Below are positions 1 to 11,541 of a stretch of 64,000 nt of DNA, in pieces. Every line of letters begins with the position of its first letter. Position 1 is the first letter of the stretch. This stretch comes from Chamaea fasciata (taxonomy: Eukaryota > Chordata > Aves > Passeriformes > Sylviidae): contig JARCOQ010000017.1 of the NCBI GenBank assembly GCA_029207755.1, positions 4,414,945 through 4,478,944 on the forward strand, written 5' to 3'. The notes under the pieces were generated by a model. That model was not told where the DNA came from. It did no database searches and saw only the letters and a program-made list of their open reading frames with translations. The position numbers were made by a program, and so were the translations under genes.

Positions 1-3000
1 ATTAATACCTTTATTACTGCCTCAATGGTTGAGTGGACACTGTTCATGCATTAATCATTGTTGTCTCTGCTTCATCCCACGCCTTTGCTGAAGTTTTTAA
101 TGCTACATTCCTTGATAGAGATGTAATGATCTACCCATCTGTGTGCAAAGCCCAGTGCCAGAGCCTGACCATCGTGTTTCTCAGGTGATCTTAGGTCCAC
201 AAAATGGATGGTATCTCCATGCACCTTGTCAGAAATACATTAAATTTTAAGGTAATAAAGTGCATGTCCAGCAGCTTCTGCTAACTTCCCGTCTGAAATC
301 CTTCATATTGTTGTCTGTGCACAGCAAAGAGCAGCAGTAATACTTCATTGCACCAACAGCAGGCAGATTAAATTGAAGTTCTTCTACTCCTGCAATAAAT
401 GTGATCAGATTTTAGATTTAGATGCATTTTAAAAACATGCTAATTGCCAAGTGCCAATATTAGGGTGCCTGATAGGGATTTTGTACCTTACTGTTAACGC
501 AGCAAAGGGCAGGTGTCAGCTGTTACAACTGAACTTGCAAATTATATATCTTCACTTGATATGCTTTAATAAACAGTGTCTTTTGATTTGATTGTCAGTC
601 TCTTCCCTGGAGGTTTTTTTTTTGTTGTGGTTTTTTTGGTTTTTTTTACTTCTGGTTCTTTATTTCAAGCACTCAGTGCTTGAAATTCCAGCCGTGTAAA
701 AGGTGATTGAAAATTGCTCATCTGAGAAGGGGGGAAAAAGTGTTAAAAGCTGTGTTTTACTGGAAAATGTTTGCGGAAAATTTGGTTAAATGGGCTTTAG
801 ATAACTAAATACTGATTCTGGTCCTAAGACTGTGAATGATTTTGATGGCAAAGACTTTAAGAAGGCCAGCAATGTCAGAACATAAAAAGCAAAGCCTCAG
901 CCTGGATTGTAACTAAGTTGACTGCCCAAATGTTAATTAACCAAAATCAGTTTCTCACACAGTAGTTACAATTAGTAGTAGCAGCAGCTTTTAGCCTAAA
1001 TGAATTCATTAATAACTTCATATAGTGCTTGTGTATTGCAAAAATATGAGAATAATGAAGGTTTTTCCTCAGAAGGTTTTCCCATCCTGGTACAGCAGAA
1101 CAACGCTGGAATGTGTGCACCGCCCTTGGCACAGGATATTCCATCCCTGTGCAAGAAGTAAATTCTTCTTCTGTCTCTGCTCTTTCAAAGGCAGATTTTT
1201 AGCACCTGGTTTCAAGATTGTGACCTGACGCACAAATACACTTCTATAATTTAACAGAAAATACTCCTGAAGAACACAAGGAAAGCCTTGGAGATTGACA
1301 GGTTCCCTAGTTAACGTCTCACTTCCCAGCCTGTCTAAGTGTTGGTGATGCTCAGCCCTGGCAGGTTGAGACTGGATCCCTGTCTGAGGGGGAGTTGTCC
1401 ATTTTGGTCCAGGAGGGCTGCACGCCTCTCCAGTTGGGGAAGGACAATGAAATTCCTGTTCTTCTGGGTGTGCCAGTCAAGTTTGGAGGCAGAGAGGTGC
1501 AGCTGGGCTGGCACTGGTGTGTTCTAGCACGGCGTTACTTACGTGTTTAAAAACCAAAGAGAATTAAACCTTCTCTGCCCCAAAATTTCTGCTAATTTCT
1601 AAGCAGTGTGCTGCTAAGAGGCATTAGTGAAGTTCTTGGACTCCTGACAGTTTTCAGGATCAGGCTCTCTTGGAGAGTTTACCCTGAGCAGATGCACACA
1701 GCATTGGCATGCTGCTCAGTAAGCTGAAAGAAATCCCAGCGATCCTAAATTTGGTCCAGGTTTTCTCCTAGTTGACAGAATGTCAGTGAGCCAGGGAAGA
1801 AATTTAAGGGGGTTATCTTCTCAAGATATTAAGCTCTTCCAAGCTGACAGCTTTGTTGCAGAGGTCAGCTAGGAGGAACAAGAAAGAGGCCCTGTGATGC
1901 AAAGATGGACTGACAGATATGATTTCTTTTCCCTTTATTGAATTATAATGTCAGTGGTTGTGTCCCATTACTCCTATGAGGCTGGAAGCCTCCATCTGAA
2001 ATTGGAAAAAAATGGATTTTAGTTGGTAAAGGCAGATTTACTTTTCTCTTTTTGTTCACAACCACTCTTCAAGGTAGCTCAGGTGCGAGGCAGTGTGTGG
2101 GCTGGGGCGGGCTGATGAAATCCAAATTAACTCAGCGTATGGAACAGAAACGGAGTGAATGCAAACCCTGAGGATGGGGTGTTTTTCCCAGTGATGAATC
2201 TGCAGAGTCATCATCCTTGCAGCCCCCAGACAAAGGTGTTTGTGTAGCTCAGTGCAGATGATGCAAAATGCTGGAGATTTGATCTGTTTGGCTGGGCCTG
2301 TGTTTGAAGGCAAATCAGGTACAGTTTTCCTATGTAAAGTTTCTCCACGGTGGCAGTAATGACAGGATCCTTTCCTAGTCTGATTTTCTGTCTCATTTCT
2401 TTCACTTTAGTTGCTGCAAGTACAGCAGAAAGGTCATCTTGTCTTTTGTGCTCTGCTTTTGGTGGTGTTGGCTCCCTTTTGACAAAGCTGCATCATCAGC
2501 TGTGAGCAGCAGCCTTCTAATGTAATAAAGAGAAGGAAATCCGTAGGAAAACTGCACTGAATGTACACAATTATTTTGGGTGACACGTTCATCAAAGATA
2601 ATTGGCAAGTTTGAAAGTGCATCTTTTGAGCTATATGTGAAATGTCTAATGGCTAATACAATAAATATATTTAGTGTTTAAGCTTTCCTAGCGACAGCCC
2701 TGCCAGGTGAGTAATGGGATCAGAGAAGAGGGACCAGAACCACCCAATTTCTCATTTCCAGTCCAAAAATCTCTTCATAAAAGAAGGGAGGCAATTTCGG
2801 CTATCAGAACATAATGTGTGAATTAACTAGTTATATGTCAGAACCTTTTTTTATGATCTCATTTGTTCATATTGCCTTGTGCTTGGAGTGGCAAAGGTGT
2901 CAGAGCCTTATGAGACTTATCTGGTCGAGTGTGGTGGTAATAATGTGTCTGGTGGTTGCAGCAGCTGAGCTGAAGGCAAGCTCGTTCTCTAGGGTTGCTT

Positions 3001-4642
3001 CTAAGAAGAAAAATTCATTAAAAAGAACACTATTAAATACACAGCATGTTGTTCTTGAAAGAAGCTATATAAATATTGGAAATAACAAAGGATAGAGAAG
3101 TTCATTAGAAAAGTCTTGTGATTTAATTCTGAGACCTAGGATTTGTGGATAGGTGAAAAGTCCTGTCTTCTGGTAATTTTTCCCTCCTCAAGAACTTTTT
3201 GACTGTGAAAGTGTATGAGATCCCAGCCTTTGACAGCTCTTTACTCTCCTTTTTTCAGAGGAAAAACCCCCTAAGTTTTTTCTGCAATTTTGAGTAATCA
3301 TGTAACAAAGGTAACCATCCCCCAAGAGCTGCAGAGATAGGCCAAGGTACGACATTTATTCACAGCATTTTCCATGGGAAAATTTCCATTTCTGTGCAAC
3401 AGCTCCTACAAACAGACAGGAACTAACACCATGGAAGTGGGAGAAGATGCAGGAGGAGGTTTATCTGAGGGAAAATGGGAAATGTAAAAATGTAACAAAA
3501 AAAGTGCTTGGCCTTGGGTGCTGGAGGACACATCAGCTCTGACAGTAGCAGGTGATGAAGATGCAGGTGCGTGGCCCCTCTGGGTTGTTCCAGAGCACTG
3601 CTGGGATCACCAACAGCTTTTCCACGGTGGCTGATTGGGCACAGGCACTCCTGTCACTCCCTGTCGTGGCCCACAGTGACAACCTCCTGTGTCCTGTAAA
3701 AATGGTGAAAGCTCTTTATCAGACTGAGAAAAAATACAGGAAGCAGTGAAATGAGTCCTGTGTAACCTGGAACACTTCTCATGGATGCTTTACTACAAAT
3801 TCACCTCTTTCTGGCTCAAGAGAACTTCTTGATATTTGTAGTTAGATGTCAGACATATAACCCATAGAAGAAAAATCTGGTTTTTTGTGGGGAGCCTCGT
3901 AAGCTTAATTTTAGGGAAAGATGATATATAATTGTTTCTGATACTTGCAAAGATAAAGCAAGAAGAACATTATTTCATCTGTGGAACTTCTTCTCATGAC
4001 AAGAATCCTTGCATAACTCTCTCAGTACATCCTGCCTCCTATTTCAAACTAATAGGGATGCTTTACTAAGGCACACTTCTGGGAATTGAAAGAAATGCGG
4101 CATGAAAGAGGTTAAATCAATACCCAGATTTTCAGAAATGTATTTCAAAAGGAATTGTAGCAGTTGATTTTCTCCATTTTTCAGGGAGGTAATGAAAAAT
4201 AAATGGGGAAGACTACTTAGTACTTCATGTCTGATAACTCAGAGAGCATATATACAAAGCTGTAGTCAATTTAAAGCATTTGAGGAGTGATATATTTATG
4301 GGTGAAGGCAGCATGGATGGTGTCCTTGGCTGTTCTGTCTGGAACAGGGTGTGTGGGTGTGGCAGTGTGATGACCTGGGTATGAGGAATTCTGGGTTTTT
4401 TGATTCTTTTGTGCCACTGACCAAACCCTCCTTATGCTTTGATTTTATTTTCTCTGATATTACTCTTGATACAGAGAGGTGTAGACAGAGAATTGGGGGC
4501 TGCACTTGAACAGCTGCAGGCAGACACTGTTTACAGAGCTAAATAAAAGGGAAATTAAGAGATGACTGACAACCTACACATAACCTTGGTTTTAGTACTT
4601 CCTACCTTTTCAGTACTTCAAATTGCATTTTTTATATTCTTT
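1..4642. other. non-coding single-copy sequence, no gene recognised
   Basis: This AT-rich stretch contains only short open frames (under about 95 codons), none of which resembles a known protein or has a convincing pair of splice sites. Short T-runs occur near 614-650. A donor-like CCAG/GTGAGT at 2703-2710 has no convincing acceptor. I see no transposable element tail, RNA gene or CpG island here. It is best read as intronic or intergenic DNA. Confidence 0.6.
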
Positions 4643-4671
4643 TATATATATATATATATATTTTTTTTTTT
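4643..4671. repeat. (TA)9 microsatellite followed by T11
   Basis: Nine TA dinucleotides (4643-4660) run directly into eleven T residues (4661-4671). It is a simple-sequence repeat with no sign of an associated retroposon body on either side. Confidence 0.9.
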
Positions 4672-4810
4672 GGATGTAGGCAGACAGCAATAACAGACCT
4701 TACAGGCATTATCTAGGAGTGATGTTACTCTGAGGGTGGCTCTGTTTTATTTTAGTGTTCTTACTGCTGTAGTGTCTTTTTGTTTACTCTAGCGTGGATA
4801 TTAATTGCAG

Positions 4811-4886
4811 GTTAATGTATTATATGCACAATAAAATATATTACCATTACATGTCTAATGTTATATTATGCATGTAATACATTAAT
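4811..4886. repeat. AT-rich imperfect palindrome (long hairpin)
   Basis: The left arm TTAATGTATTATATGCA (4812-4828) and right arm TGCATGTAATACATTAA (4869-4885) are reverse complements at 16 of 17 positions, and the one mismatch would be a G-U pair in RNA. The 40-nt interior holds a second, bulged stem made of AATATA/TATATT and CATTA/TAATG around a CATGTC loop. The whole segment could therefore fold as one hairpin of about 76 nt. Possible readings are a small MITE-like remnant, a cruciform site, or a transcribed hairpin. No family is recognised. Confidence 0.6.
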
Positions 4887-5439
4887 ATGGAATAATTAGC
4901 TGGGTCTTCACTTTGAGGTCCATCACAAATTCTTTAGCTGCATGAATTCAATTCATCAAGTAATTTCATGAAATCTTAGCCTCTGTAGTGACTAAAGGAA
5001 GCCTTGCTGAGAGCTGGAACATTTTATAGATAGGACTATTTATCCAAAGTTCTATTATTAGCCTAGAAAGAAGGGCTCACCATGTATTTTTATTAAAAAT
5101 GACAACGTACTTAACATCTTTAATGAAAACTAACCATTGTGATATGAATTTAGAAACCCTGACACCTTCTTTTATAGAAATGAAGTCCCCTAGTATATTA
5201 AAATTAACATTTTTTAATAACAAAAAGTGATATAGTCCACTGGAGTAGGACTAAATTTATCTTATGATTGTACTTGTCATGGCATTGAGTATTTATTGAG
5301 TAGTTTTAAAAGTTCATTAAACTCAAGAGATTAAATATTGCCCTGAGCAGTGCTCCATAAAAGAAAAAATATAGTGCTATTACTTGGTAAAATGTTGTGC
5401 TATGTTGTTAATTTAACTCCCCTGAGTTCTCATCTTCTG
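4887..5439. other. AT-rich non-coding sequence
   Basis: Strongly AT-rich single-copy sequence with repeated short A/T words. No coding frame, repeat tail or RNA gene is visible. Confidence 0.55.
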
Positions 5440-5930
5440 ACTCAAAAGACATTCCTTCATGCTACTGGATGTGACATTTTCCAGGAGTCTCGGCTGTCCT
5501 GGGATGTTGGTCTGTCTGGGCTGCAGGTCCTGTCTGTGGAGCCTGTCCTTGGGCTGGTGGGATGCTGAGCCTGCCATGTTCCCAGACGAGGTCTGGGAAT
5601 TCCTCTGGGGAATGCCAGCCCTGCTCCATGGCCGTGGCAGCTCTGCCTGATCTGCAGCTCTGCCAGGACAGCCCTGGGTGAGCTCAGGGTGCTCCCGGCT
5701 CTCCGCAAGCGCTGCTGAGACTCCTGCCAAGGACTCTCTGCTCCTGCCTTGACAGTTCTCTCCAAGGATGCACCTTCAAAGCCTTCCACAGGCATCATGT
5801 TGCAGATTCTCAAGCTGGAAGTGTGTGTGTGGGGAGCTGTGTGAAAAGGCTCTAAATGATGCAGCTGGTGCTGCATGGGATCGCTGACACGTCCCGAGCA
5901 ATCGAGTGGGAGCATCCTGTGACAGAACTG
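5440..5930. other. GC-richer non-coding patch of unknown origin
   Basis: Base composition changes abruptly from AT-rich to a patch rich in CTG, CCTG and GGGA words for about 450 bp, then reverts. It carries an open frame of about 150 codons on the - strand (5457-5915) and overlapping frames on both strands. None looks like a known protein, and the openness fits the low density of TA-containing stops in GC-rich DNA. It may be a decayed transposable element with no recognisable end. Confidence 0.4.
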
Positions 5931-6282
5931 ATGTGCTCTTCTTTGATTTCAGAGCAATCATAGACTCGTTTATCTCTAAACAATTCAGCATCAATTGCAA
6001 GAGATCGTTCTGAGCAGAAATCTTGTTATATTTTCTGTAACTTAAGTAAAAGAACTCTAATTTCTAGGAAATACCCATTTTAAGAGTTATTCTAGAAACC
6101 AAGCGTAAGATTTCCCTATTTACTGGTGTGCTTTGTATTCTCTGCTCCCTTGAGTTTCTCTTCCCTTTCTCCTTATGCAGATGGTTGAGGCGTTTCTTTA
6201 ATCATTACTTTTAACTCCCAGATCCATGTGTGCAGACATATGAGGTAGGTGGATATTCTTCCAGTCCTGTATGTTTGTGCAG

Positions 6283-6334
6283 CACTTCCTGCCTGGGGAT
6301 GTGCACATTACGCATGCACGCCAGGCAGGATGTG
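6283..6334. repeat. inverted repeat (hairpin-forming)
   Basis: TCCTGCCTGG (6287-6296) is matched by CCAGGCAGGA (6321-6330). The match extends outward as CAC/GTG with one mismatch and inward through partly paired GTGCA/TGCAC words around an ATTACG loop. The stem is about 13-15 bp in total. No known element or miRNA is recognised. Confidence 0.5.
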
Positions 6335-6419
6335 AGTGTAAATCAAGGATTGATTCAAAAATTAAACTTGCTGGCCCTCCAGCAATATCTAAGTTTACAG
6401 TGACAAAACAATAACAGGG

Positions 6420-6800
6420 AATTAGAGAGAATCTCTCCTAAAATCAAATCAGGCTCTTGTTTTGCAGGAAGTAATTAGATTGCAGTTTGTTTCATTGCAA
6501 AACTCACCAGGGCCAGTAAATTAAACTATCACTTGTCTTGCAAAAATAGTTGCCTTTGGACTATTCGACAGTGGTCTTACTTTGCCCATATTTTCCGGCT
6601 TTGTTACCAAATGAAATTAAGTTTTACATTAGAATTGGAAGCAGCTGCCGCTCTTAAGTTTGTAGTCTCGGATCTGTTGCACAATTTACTCTGGGCTTTA
6701 TTATGAAATTTAACCTATTTCTGATCTGTCTAATAATGTTACGTGTCTTGGGACAACCTGAATGCACCAGAATGAGCCCTGAATGAATTGCCTTCTACAC
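6420..6800. promoter_or_regulatory. candidate conserved non-coding element
   Basis: The block lacks simple repeats and is dense in homeodomain-type cores (GTAATTAG, TAAATTAAAC, TAATAATG). It keeps isolated CpGs inside non-repetitive AT-rich sequence (TTCGAC, TTCCGG, GCCGC, CTCGG). This is the texture of vertebrate conserved enhancers, but conservation cannot be measured from one sequence. Confidence 0.25.
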
Positions 6801-7084
6801 AAGGTAACAGGCTAATGGAGTTGCAGGACAGAAAAAACAATCTACAGTTCATCTTCTGCCATTGTATCTCTTCACCTCCTCTGAGCAAAATGTATTTATC
6901 AATTAGAGGAGTTACAGAGAATATTCTATTCATCAACTAATTGCCCCTTTCTTGTTTTTAATGCATTTATTTGAGCCTCAGACATGTTTTTCAGTTGTGA
7001 GATGTATCTTCTGTCTGTACAAATAAACATGAGCTTTAGCCTTTAGCGAGATACTTGAAAAGGAGATAAATACATGTTTAACTC

Positions 7085-7330
7085 GCTAAGTTATGCAGAA
7101 AAATGACAAAACAAAATTGGATGATGCTGTATTGCCTTTATATATGCAGGGGGCATGGGAAATGCCGCTCTTGAATGTGCAGCTAATAAAAGCTGATGTT
7201 TGGCCATTTGATTTTTCAACTCCTGAGCACCTCGCTGGCTTTAAATGGCTCATGGAGAGTTCGGGAGATGTGCAAGTAGATGATAATTTTTTGGAAATGA
7301 AGTATTTCACAGCTGCTTGTTGCTGTGCTG
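7085..7330. promoter_or_regulatory. candidate conserved non-coding element
   Basis: Non-repetitive sequence with ATAAAAGC, TTTAAATGG and CTAATAAAAG words and no stop codon in one + frame (7093-7488, 131 codons). The frame does not resemble a known protein, and no good acceptor/donor pair bounds it, so a regulatory reading is preferred. Judged by texture only. Confidence 0.2.
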
Positions 7331-9328
7331 AAGCTTTGACCTCAGCACAGGGATATTTACAGGCTGATCTGGCTTCCTTCTCATCCTCTCTTGTTGTCCT
7401 CCCTTTCTGTCCCATCTGCAGAACCGTGGAGCTGTTGGTGCTGGGAGAATCCTCAGCAGCAGCACCATCCAGTGCTGACCAGGACTGAACATTTGCAGCC
7501 CATGAGTGTGCTGCCAGTAATGAGCACTGTGTTTGGTAAACCCTAGATAATTAATTCCTGCTTTTTTAATGATTTTTGCTTTGTGTGGACTCGAGTGTTG
7601 GTCAGCCTTTGAGTGCTGTGCCAGAATCGAGGCCAGTCCTATTTGATGCTCACTCCTGGTGTGCAGTTTTACACAGTAGCAGTGTTTTTTTACTTGGGAA
7701 AGGCTGGGAGAGAATTTATGCTGTGAAGTGGGGGGGAAACTGAGGCTTTTATCAAGGTAGGAGGGTTGTTTGGTTTCACTGCTGGCTTTTTTTTATTACG
7801 GGCTTATATTAGAACCAGATAGCTTTGTAGAAATGGTCAAAGGATCAGTAAAATTGAATAGTAAATTTTGCCCCGGTAAAATCAGTGTGGAACAGTAGTT
7901 ATGATTTGATGGCATGCTCGTGGCAAAATACAGGGGTGTTTGTTTCAGCCTGATCAAAATACAAGATTGGAACCCTGTTGGAACAAACTGCAGGTTTATG
8001 CTTGTTATTTTATGATTTATAAAATAAAATGAAAACTCTACTGCATAGCTTTTCAGGTGAGAATTTATTTTCACAAATAACTCTTCACAATATAGAGTGA
8101 GTTCTGAAATGCCAATGTGCTCATAAGTTAAATATTCAACTTTTCAATTGGCTTTGATGCGTTAAGTAAGCAAATTATTTCTGCTTGCTTTTTTTAATTA
8201 ATCTAGCTCATGCCAACCCTAGCACTGAGAGTTGTGGGTTCCGCCCCTGGCAGTGTTAGGTTCAGACATACAGGAACCCCCAGTATTTGAAGTGGAAGGA
8301 CTGGTTTAAAATGGGTTGCCAGACTGCAGGTCCAAACTTCTACCAGTTGGTTCTCCTCACTTAAGTAGTGCTTACAGGGTCTCAACTATTGGTTTTGTTC
8401 CTTAAAGTAAAATACAAATGTTACAGCAGACAACTTTTAGAAAATATGGAGATCCTTTTTTAAAAATTATTTTCTTGATACGTAAAAATGACTGGCAACC
8501 ATGGAAGATGAAAATGTTAGGGATAAGTACTGCTTTCACTTACTGTTGACCATAAAGCTCATGGAGTGGTAGCAAATACTAAGCTGGTTTAAATTGGCAG
8601 CCTGACAATGAGAAGACATTTGCTGGTTTATTCTTTTACTTGATTCCATTCATTTGACTCAATCTTCTGTGCAGCAGTAAGAACAAGAGAATTCCATTTT
8701 ATTTTCCAAAGCGAGCTTCCCCTTTTTTCCCCCCACGGAGGCAATAGCATTGCAATGGCTGAGTATCCTTGACAATATCATCTTTGGAAGATTGAGCTAA
8801 TTTATTTCATTTTCACAGTTAGCACACTCTGTCATAATGGTGGGTTGCTGTCACATACAACATCAGAAAAATTTTACGCTTCTCAGCATTTCAGAAATGA
8901 CCAGTGACATTAAAACTGCAGATTGCACCTGGCTTGGAGGGAATTCTTTGAAACCTAATTGTAATTATGATGGTTGCAAAGAAGCTACATGATGATTCCT
9001 GATGAGGATTGCACAAGGAGATGGTAAGGCTGTCAGGTGTGGGATGGCTTGATGCAGAATTTTCTCCTTTATGGTTTCCCTCCAGTTTTGTGGTTTTACT
9101 GTTGCTTTATCATCTCTAGTGCCTTATGTGTATACAGCACACTTGAGAGAGAAAACTGCAGATGCAGTCAGAGATTAGGATGTTTCAAAAATTCCATGGT
9201 GTGCAATATATCGTGAGTGCATGAGGTTTTTTTGAGTGGGGACTTTTTGTAGTTGGTTTATCCTGAGTTGAATTCAAAAGACCCATTGCAGCTCAAGTGA
9301 GAGAGGGAGATTATATATTTATGCCTCT
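7331..9328. other. non-coding single-copy sequence
   Basis: AT-rich sequence with short open frames only. TTTTCAG/GTGAGA at 8051-8060 is a weak splice-like word with a short pyrimidine tract. No gene, repeat tail or RNA gene is recognised. Confidence 0.55.
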
Positions 9329-9356
9329 GTGTGTGTGTGTATATATATATATATAT
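9329..9356. repeat. compound (TG)6(AT)8 microsatellite
   Basis: A TG run (9329-9340) passes without a spacer into an AT run (9341-9356). This is simple-sequence DNA, probably length-polymorphic. Confidence 0.9.
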
Positions 9357-9680
9357 GGTACTAAAGGAATGGTTATCTTAGGGAAGCACAGGACTGATGA
9401 TATCTTGGCTTTTAACATCAAATTCCCCCGTTGGAGAGAAGCCTTGGGAGCCCGAAGGCTCTGCCTGGGCAGCGTGGCTGGTGGTGCAGCCCTGGCACAG
9501 ACTGCATGGAAAAGCATGGAAGCAGTGGTGTTTGGAAATGGATTGCAGGGGATTTAGGGGTCAGAACTGAGCATCCAGCACCAGCACCAAGGATGGTTTT
9601 CCCAAAGAACTGTGGCTGCACAGCAGGAGAGCAGGATGAGCAATGCTGAGGGTCCCGTGGGCAGGATGGCTCTACAGCAC

Positions 9681-10317
9681 CAGAGTGCCCAAACTTTGCT
9701 GGACTTGAGGCTCACACATAACCAGAGAGCCCGAACTTTGCTGAGATTGAGGCTCACACATAACCAGAGAGCCCAAACTTTGCTGGGATTGAGGCTCACA
9801 CATAACCAGAGAGCCCGAACTTTGCTGAGATTGAGGCTCACACATAACCAGAGAGCCCAAACTTTGCTGGGATTGAGGCTCACACATAACCAGAGAGCCC
9901 AAACTTTGCTGGGATTGAGGCTCACACATAACCAGAGAGCCCAAACTTTGCTGGGATTGAGGCTCACACATAACCAGAGAGCCCGAACTTTGCTGAGATT
10001 GAGGCTCACACATAACCAGAGAGCCCAAACTTTGCTGGACTTGAGGCTCACACATAACCAGAGAGCCCGAACTTTGCTGAGATTGAGGCTCACACATAAC
10101 CAGAGAGCCCAAACTTTGCTGGGATTGAGGCTCACACATAACCAGAGAGCCCAAACTTTGCTGGGATTGAGGCTCACACATAACCAGAGAGCCCAAACTT
10201 TGCTGGGATTGAGGCTCACACATAACCAGAGAGCCCAAACTTTGCTGGGATTGAGGCTCACACATAACCAGAGAGCCCAAACTTTGCTGGGATTGAGGCT
10301 CACACGGAGCCGGAGAG
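9681..10317. repeat. 42-bp minisatellite, about 15 units
   Basis: Fifteen head-to-tail units of exactly 42 bp, followed by a decayed partial unit (10306-10317). The units are nearly identical and fall into three linked variants. Type A reads CCCAAACTTTGCTGGGATTG, type B reads CCCGAACTTTGCTGAGATTG, and type C reads CCCAAACTTTGCTGGACTTG. The order along the + strand is C B A B A A A B C B A A A A A. Because 42 is 14 codons, a frame without a stop stays open through the whole array. This explains open frames of about 296 codons on + and 305 and 202 codons on -. There is no signal peptide, splice context or unique domain, so coding is unlikely. Confidence 0.95.
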
Positions 10318-11489
10318 GTGGGAAGAGCAGCTCAGGGATGGATGCACAGGAGATCAGAGGTGTGAGAGGGCTGCCAAAGGCAGGAAGGAAAATGTGCCTG
10401 AGGAATTGCTCCTCGTGGGCAAGACTGAGCACCCCTGTAAACACTTCACACCATCGGGGCCCAAGTTTCATTTATTATTTTCTTAAAAGGATGGGTTCTT
10501 AGCAACTTTATGTGGGAAGAGGCAGCATGAGCTGGCAGCACCATTTTCGCTGCAAAACTGTTAAACAAATAAGTGTTACAGAAGTAAACCTGTGAGAAAT
10601 GAAACATCTTTGTACTTTACTGAGCCAATTAAAAAAAAATCAGGGAACCCTTCCTACATGTATTAGAAATCTGTTTTAAAATCTGTTAGGTGGATATTTT
10701 CAGTTGAGGGAAGTTATGTTGCTGTAATGTTTTCTCATTCGTTTCATCTCAAATATGTGAAACCTGCTGTTTCCTAAATAAGTAAAAGCAGATGGAGCAG
10801 CCTCGGTGATAGGTTTTGCTGAACACTTCAGCTCTGTTAGCTCAATTCTCACTTATTTAATGCCTTTACATTAGAGATCTACTTGAAGTTTGCCCAGTGG
10901 AATGTCTCACAAATACAATGTTGACTGGAAAAGTTAGTGAAATATATAAAAATAATTACCCAATCAGTTTTATTCTCCTTAGTGTCTTTAAATCCAAAGG
11001 ATTAATTTGGCCAAATCATAAAATCAGAGTTGTGCCAACCTTGAAATAAAAAACTAGCTAAACCAACAACCCAAAACTTGTGAGTCAGTCTCCAGATGTT
11101 TGTAAGATTGGTGAAGGGAGATGTGTTTTCAAGTTTTTTATTTGTTGCTTGGTTCCAGGGACTTCAGATATACACTAATTTCCAGTCTTCCAATGTTTGT
11201 ATTGTATTTTTTTATATTCTGTATATTTAAAAGGAGTCTTTTCTAGTAACTAATTTCCAGGATTTAGAAGAAAAAATAAATGTTGGCGGGGTTTTGATGC
11301 CAGTGGTGACAGTGACTCTCAAAACCGCAAAGCAAATTTTCCTTGATTTTGTTTATTTTTTTGTACTGCTTTCCAAGTGAGGTTGGGTCATCAATTATTG
11401 GAGTGTCAAGGTTAGAGTATGTTTTTAGTCATGCACACTATGATTTGTACAAATTAAGGCTTTGACCTTTTGATTTTCTTTGCCTTCAG
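10318..11489. other. non-coding single-copy sequence
   Basis: AT-rich sequence after the minisatellite with no gene-like frame and no repeat tail. Its last 30 bases form the pyrimidine tract of the possible exon that follows. Confidence 0.55.
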
Positions 11490-11541
11490 AGGGGGATTGC
11501 CAGCGAAGGTGTTGGAAAGTGTTGTAGAGGAAATGCCAAAG
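11490..11541 (+). other. possible 52-nt cassette exon
   Basis: A strong 3' splice site precedes the segment: a branch-like TTGAC (11462-11466) lies 24 nt before a CAG. Between them are 22 bases containing 19 pyrimidines (11466-11487). A good donor, CAAAG/GTAAGG, follows at 11541/11542. One frame reads GGLPAKVLESVVEEMPK with no stop. It begins with one base of a split codon and ends on a whole codon. A second frame is also open, so coding is unproven. I do not recognise the peptide. It could be an alternative or microexon-like cassette of a long + strand gene, a lncRNA exon, or a decoy exon. Confidence is limited because 64 kb of intron will hold some good-looking pseudo-exons. Confidence 0.3.

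Noticed and set aside
2641..2710. 15-nt microexon (2692-2706) before CCAG/GTGAGT
   Set aside because: The acceptor pyrimidine tract is short and weak. A donor alone is not evidence.
5457..5915. 152-codon - strand frame as a gene
   Set aside because: It overlaps other open frames on both strands in a GC-rich patch, with no recognisable domain. Openness follows from composition.
9681..10317. Could the regular direct repeats be a CRISPR array?
   Set aside because: Units are contiguous 42-bp copies with no unique spacers, and the context is vertebrate. It is a minisatellite.
9554..10502. Open frames of 202-305 codons on both strands as genes
   Set aside because: They exist only because the repeat period is a multiple of three. 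No start, splice or domain evidence.
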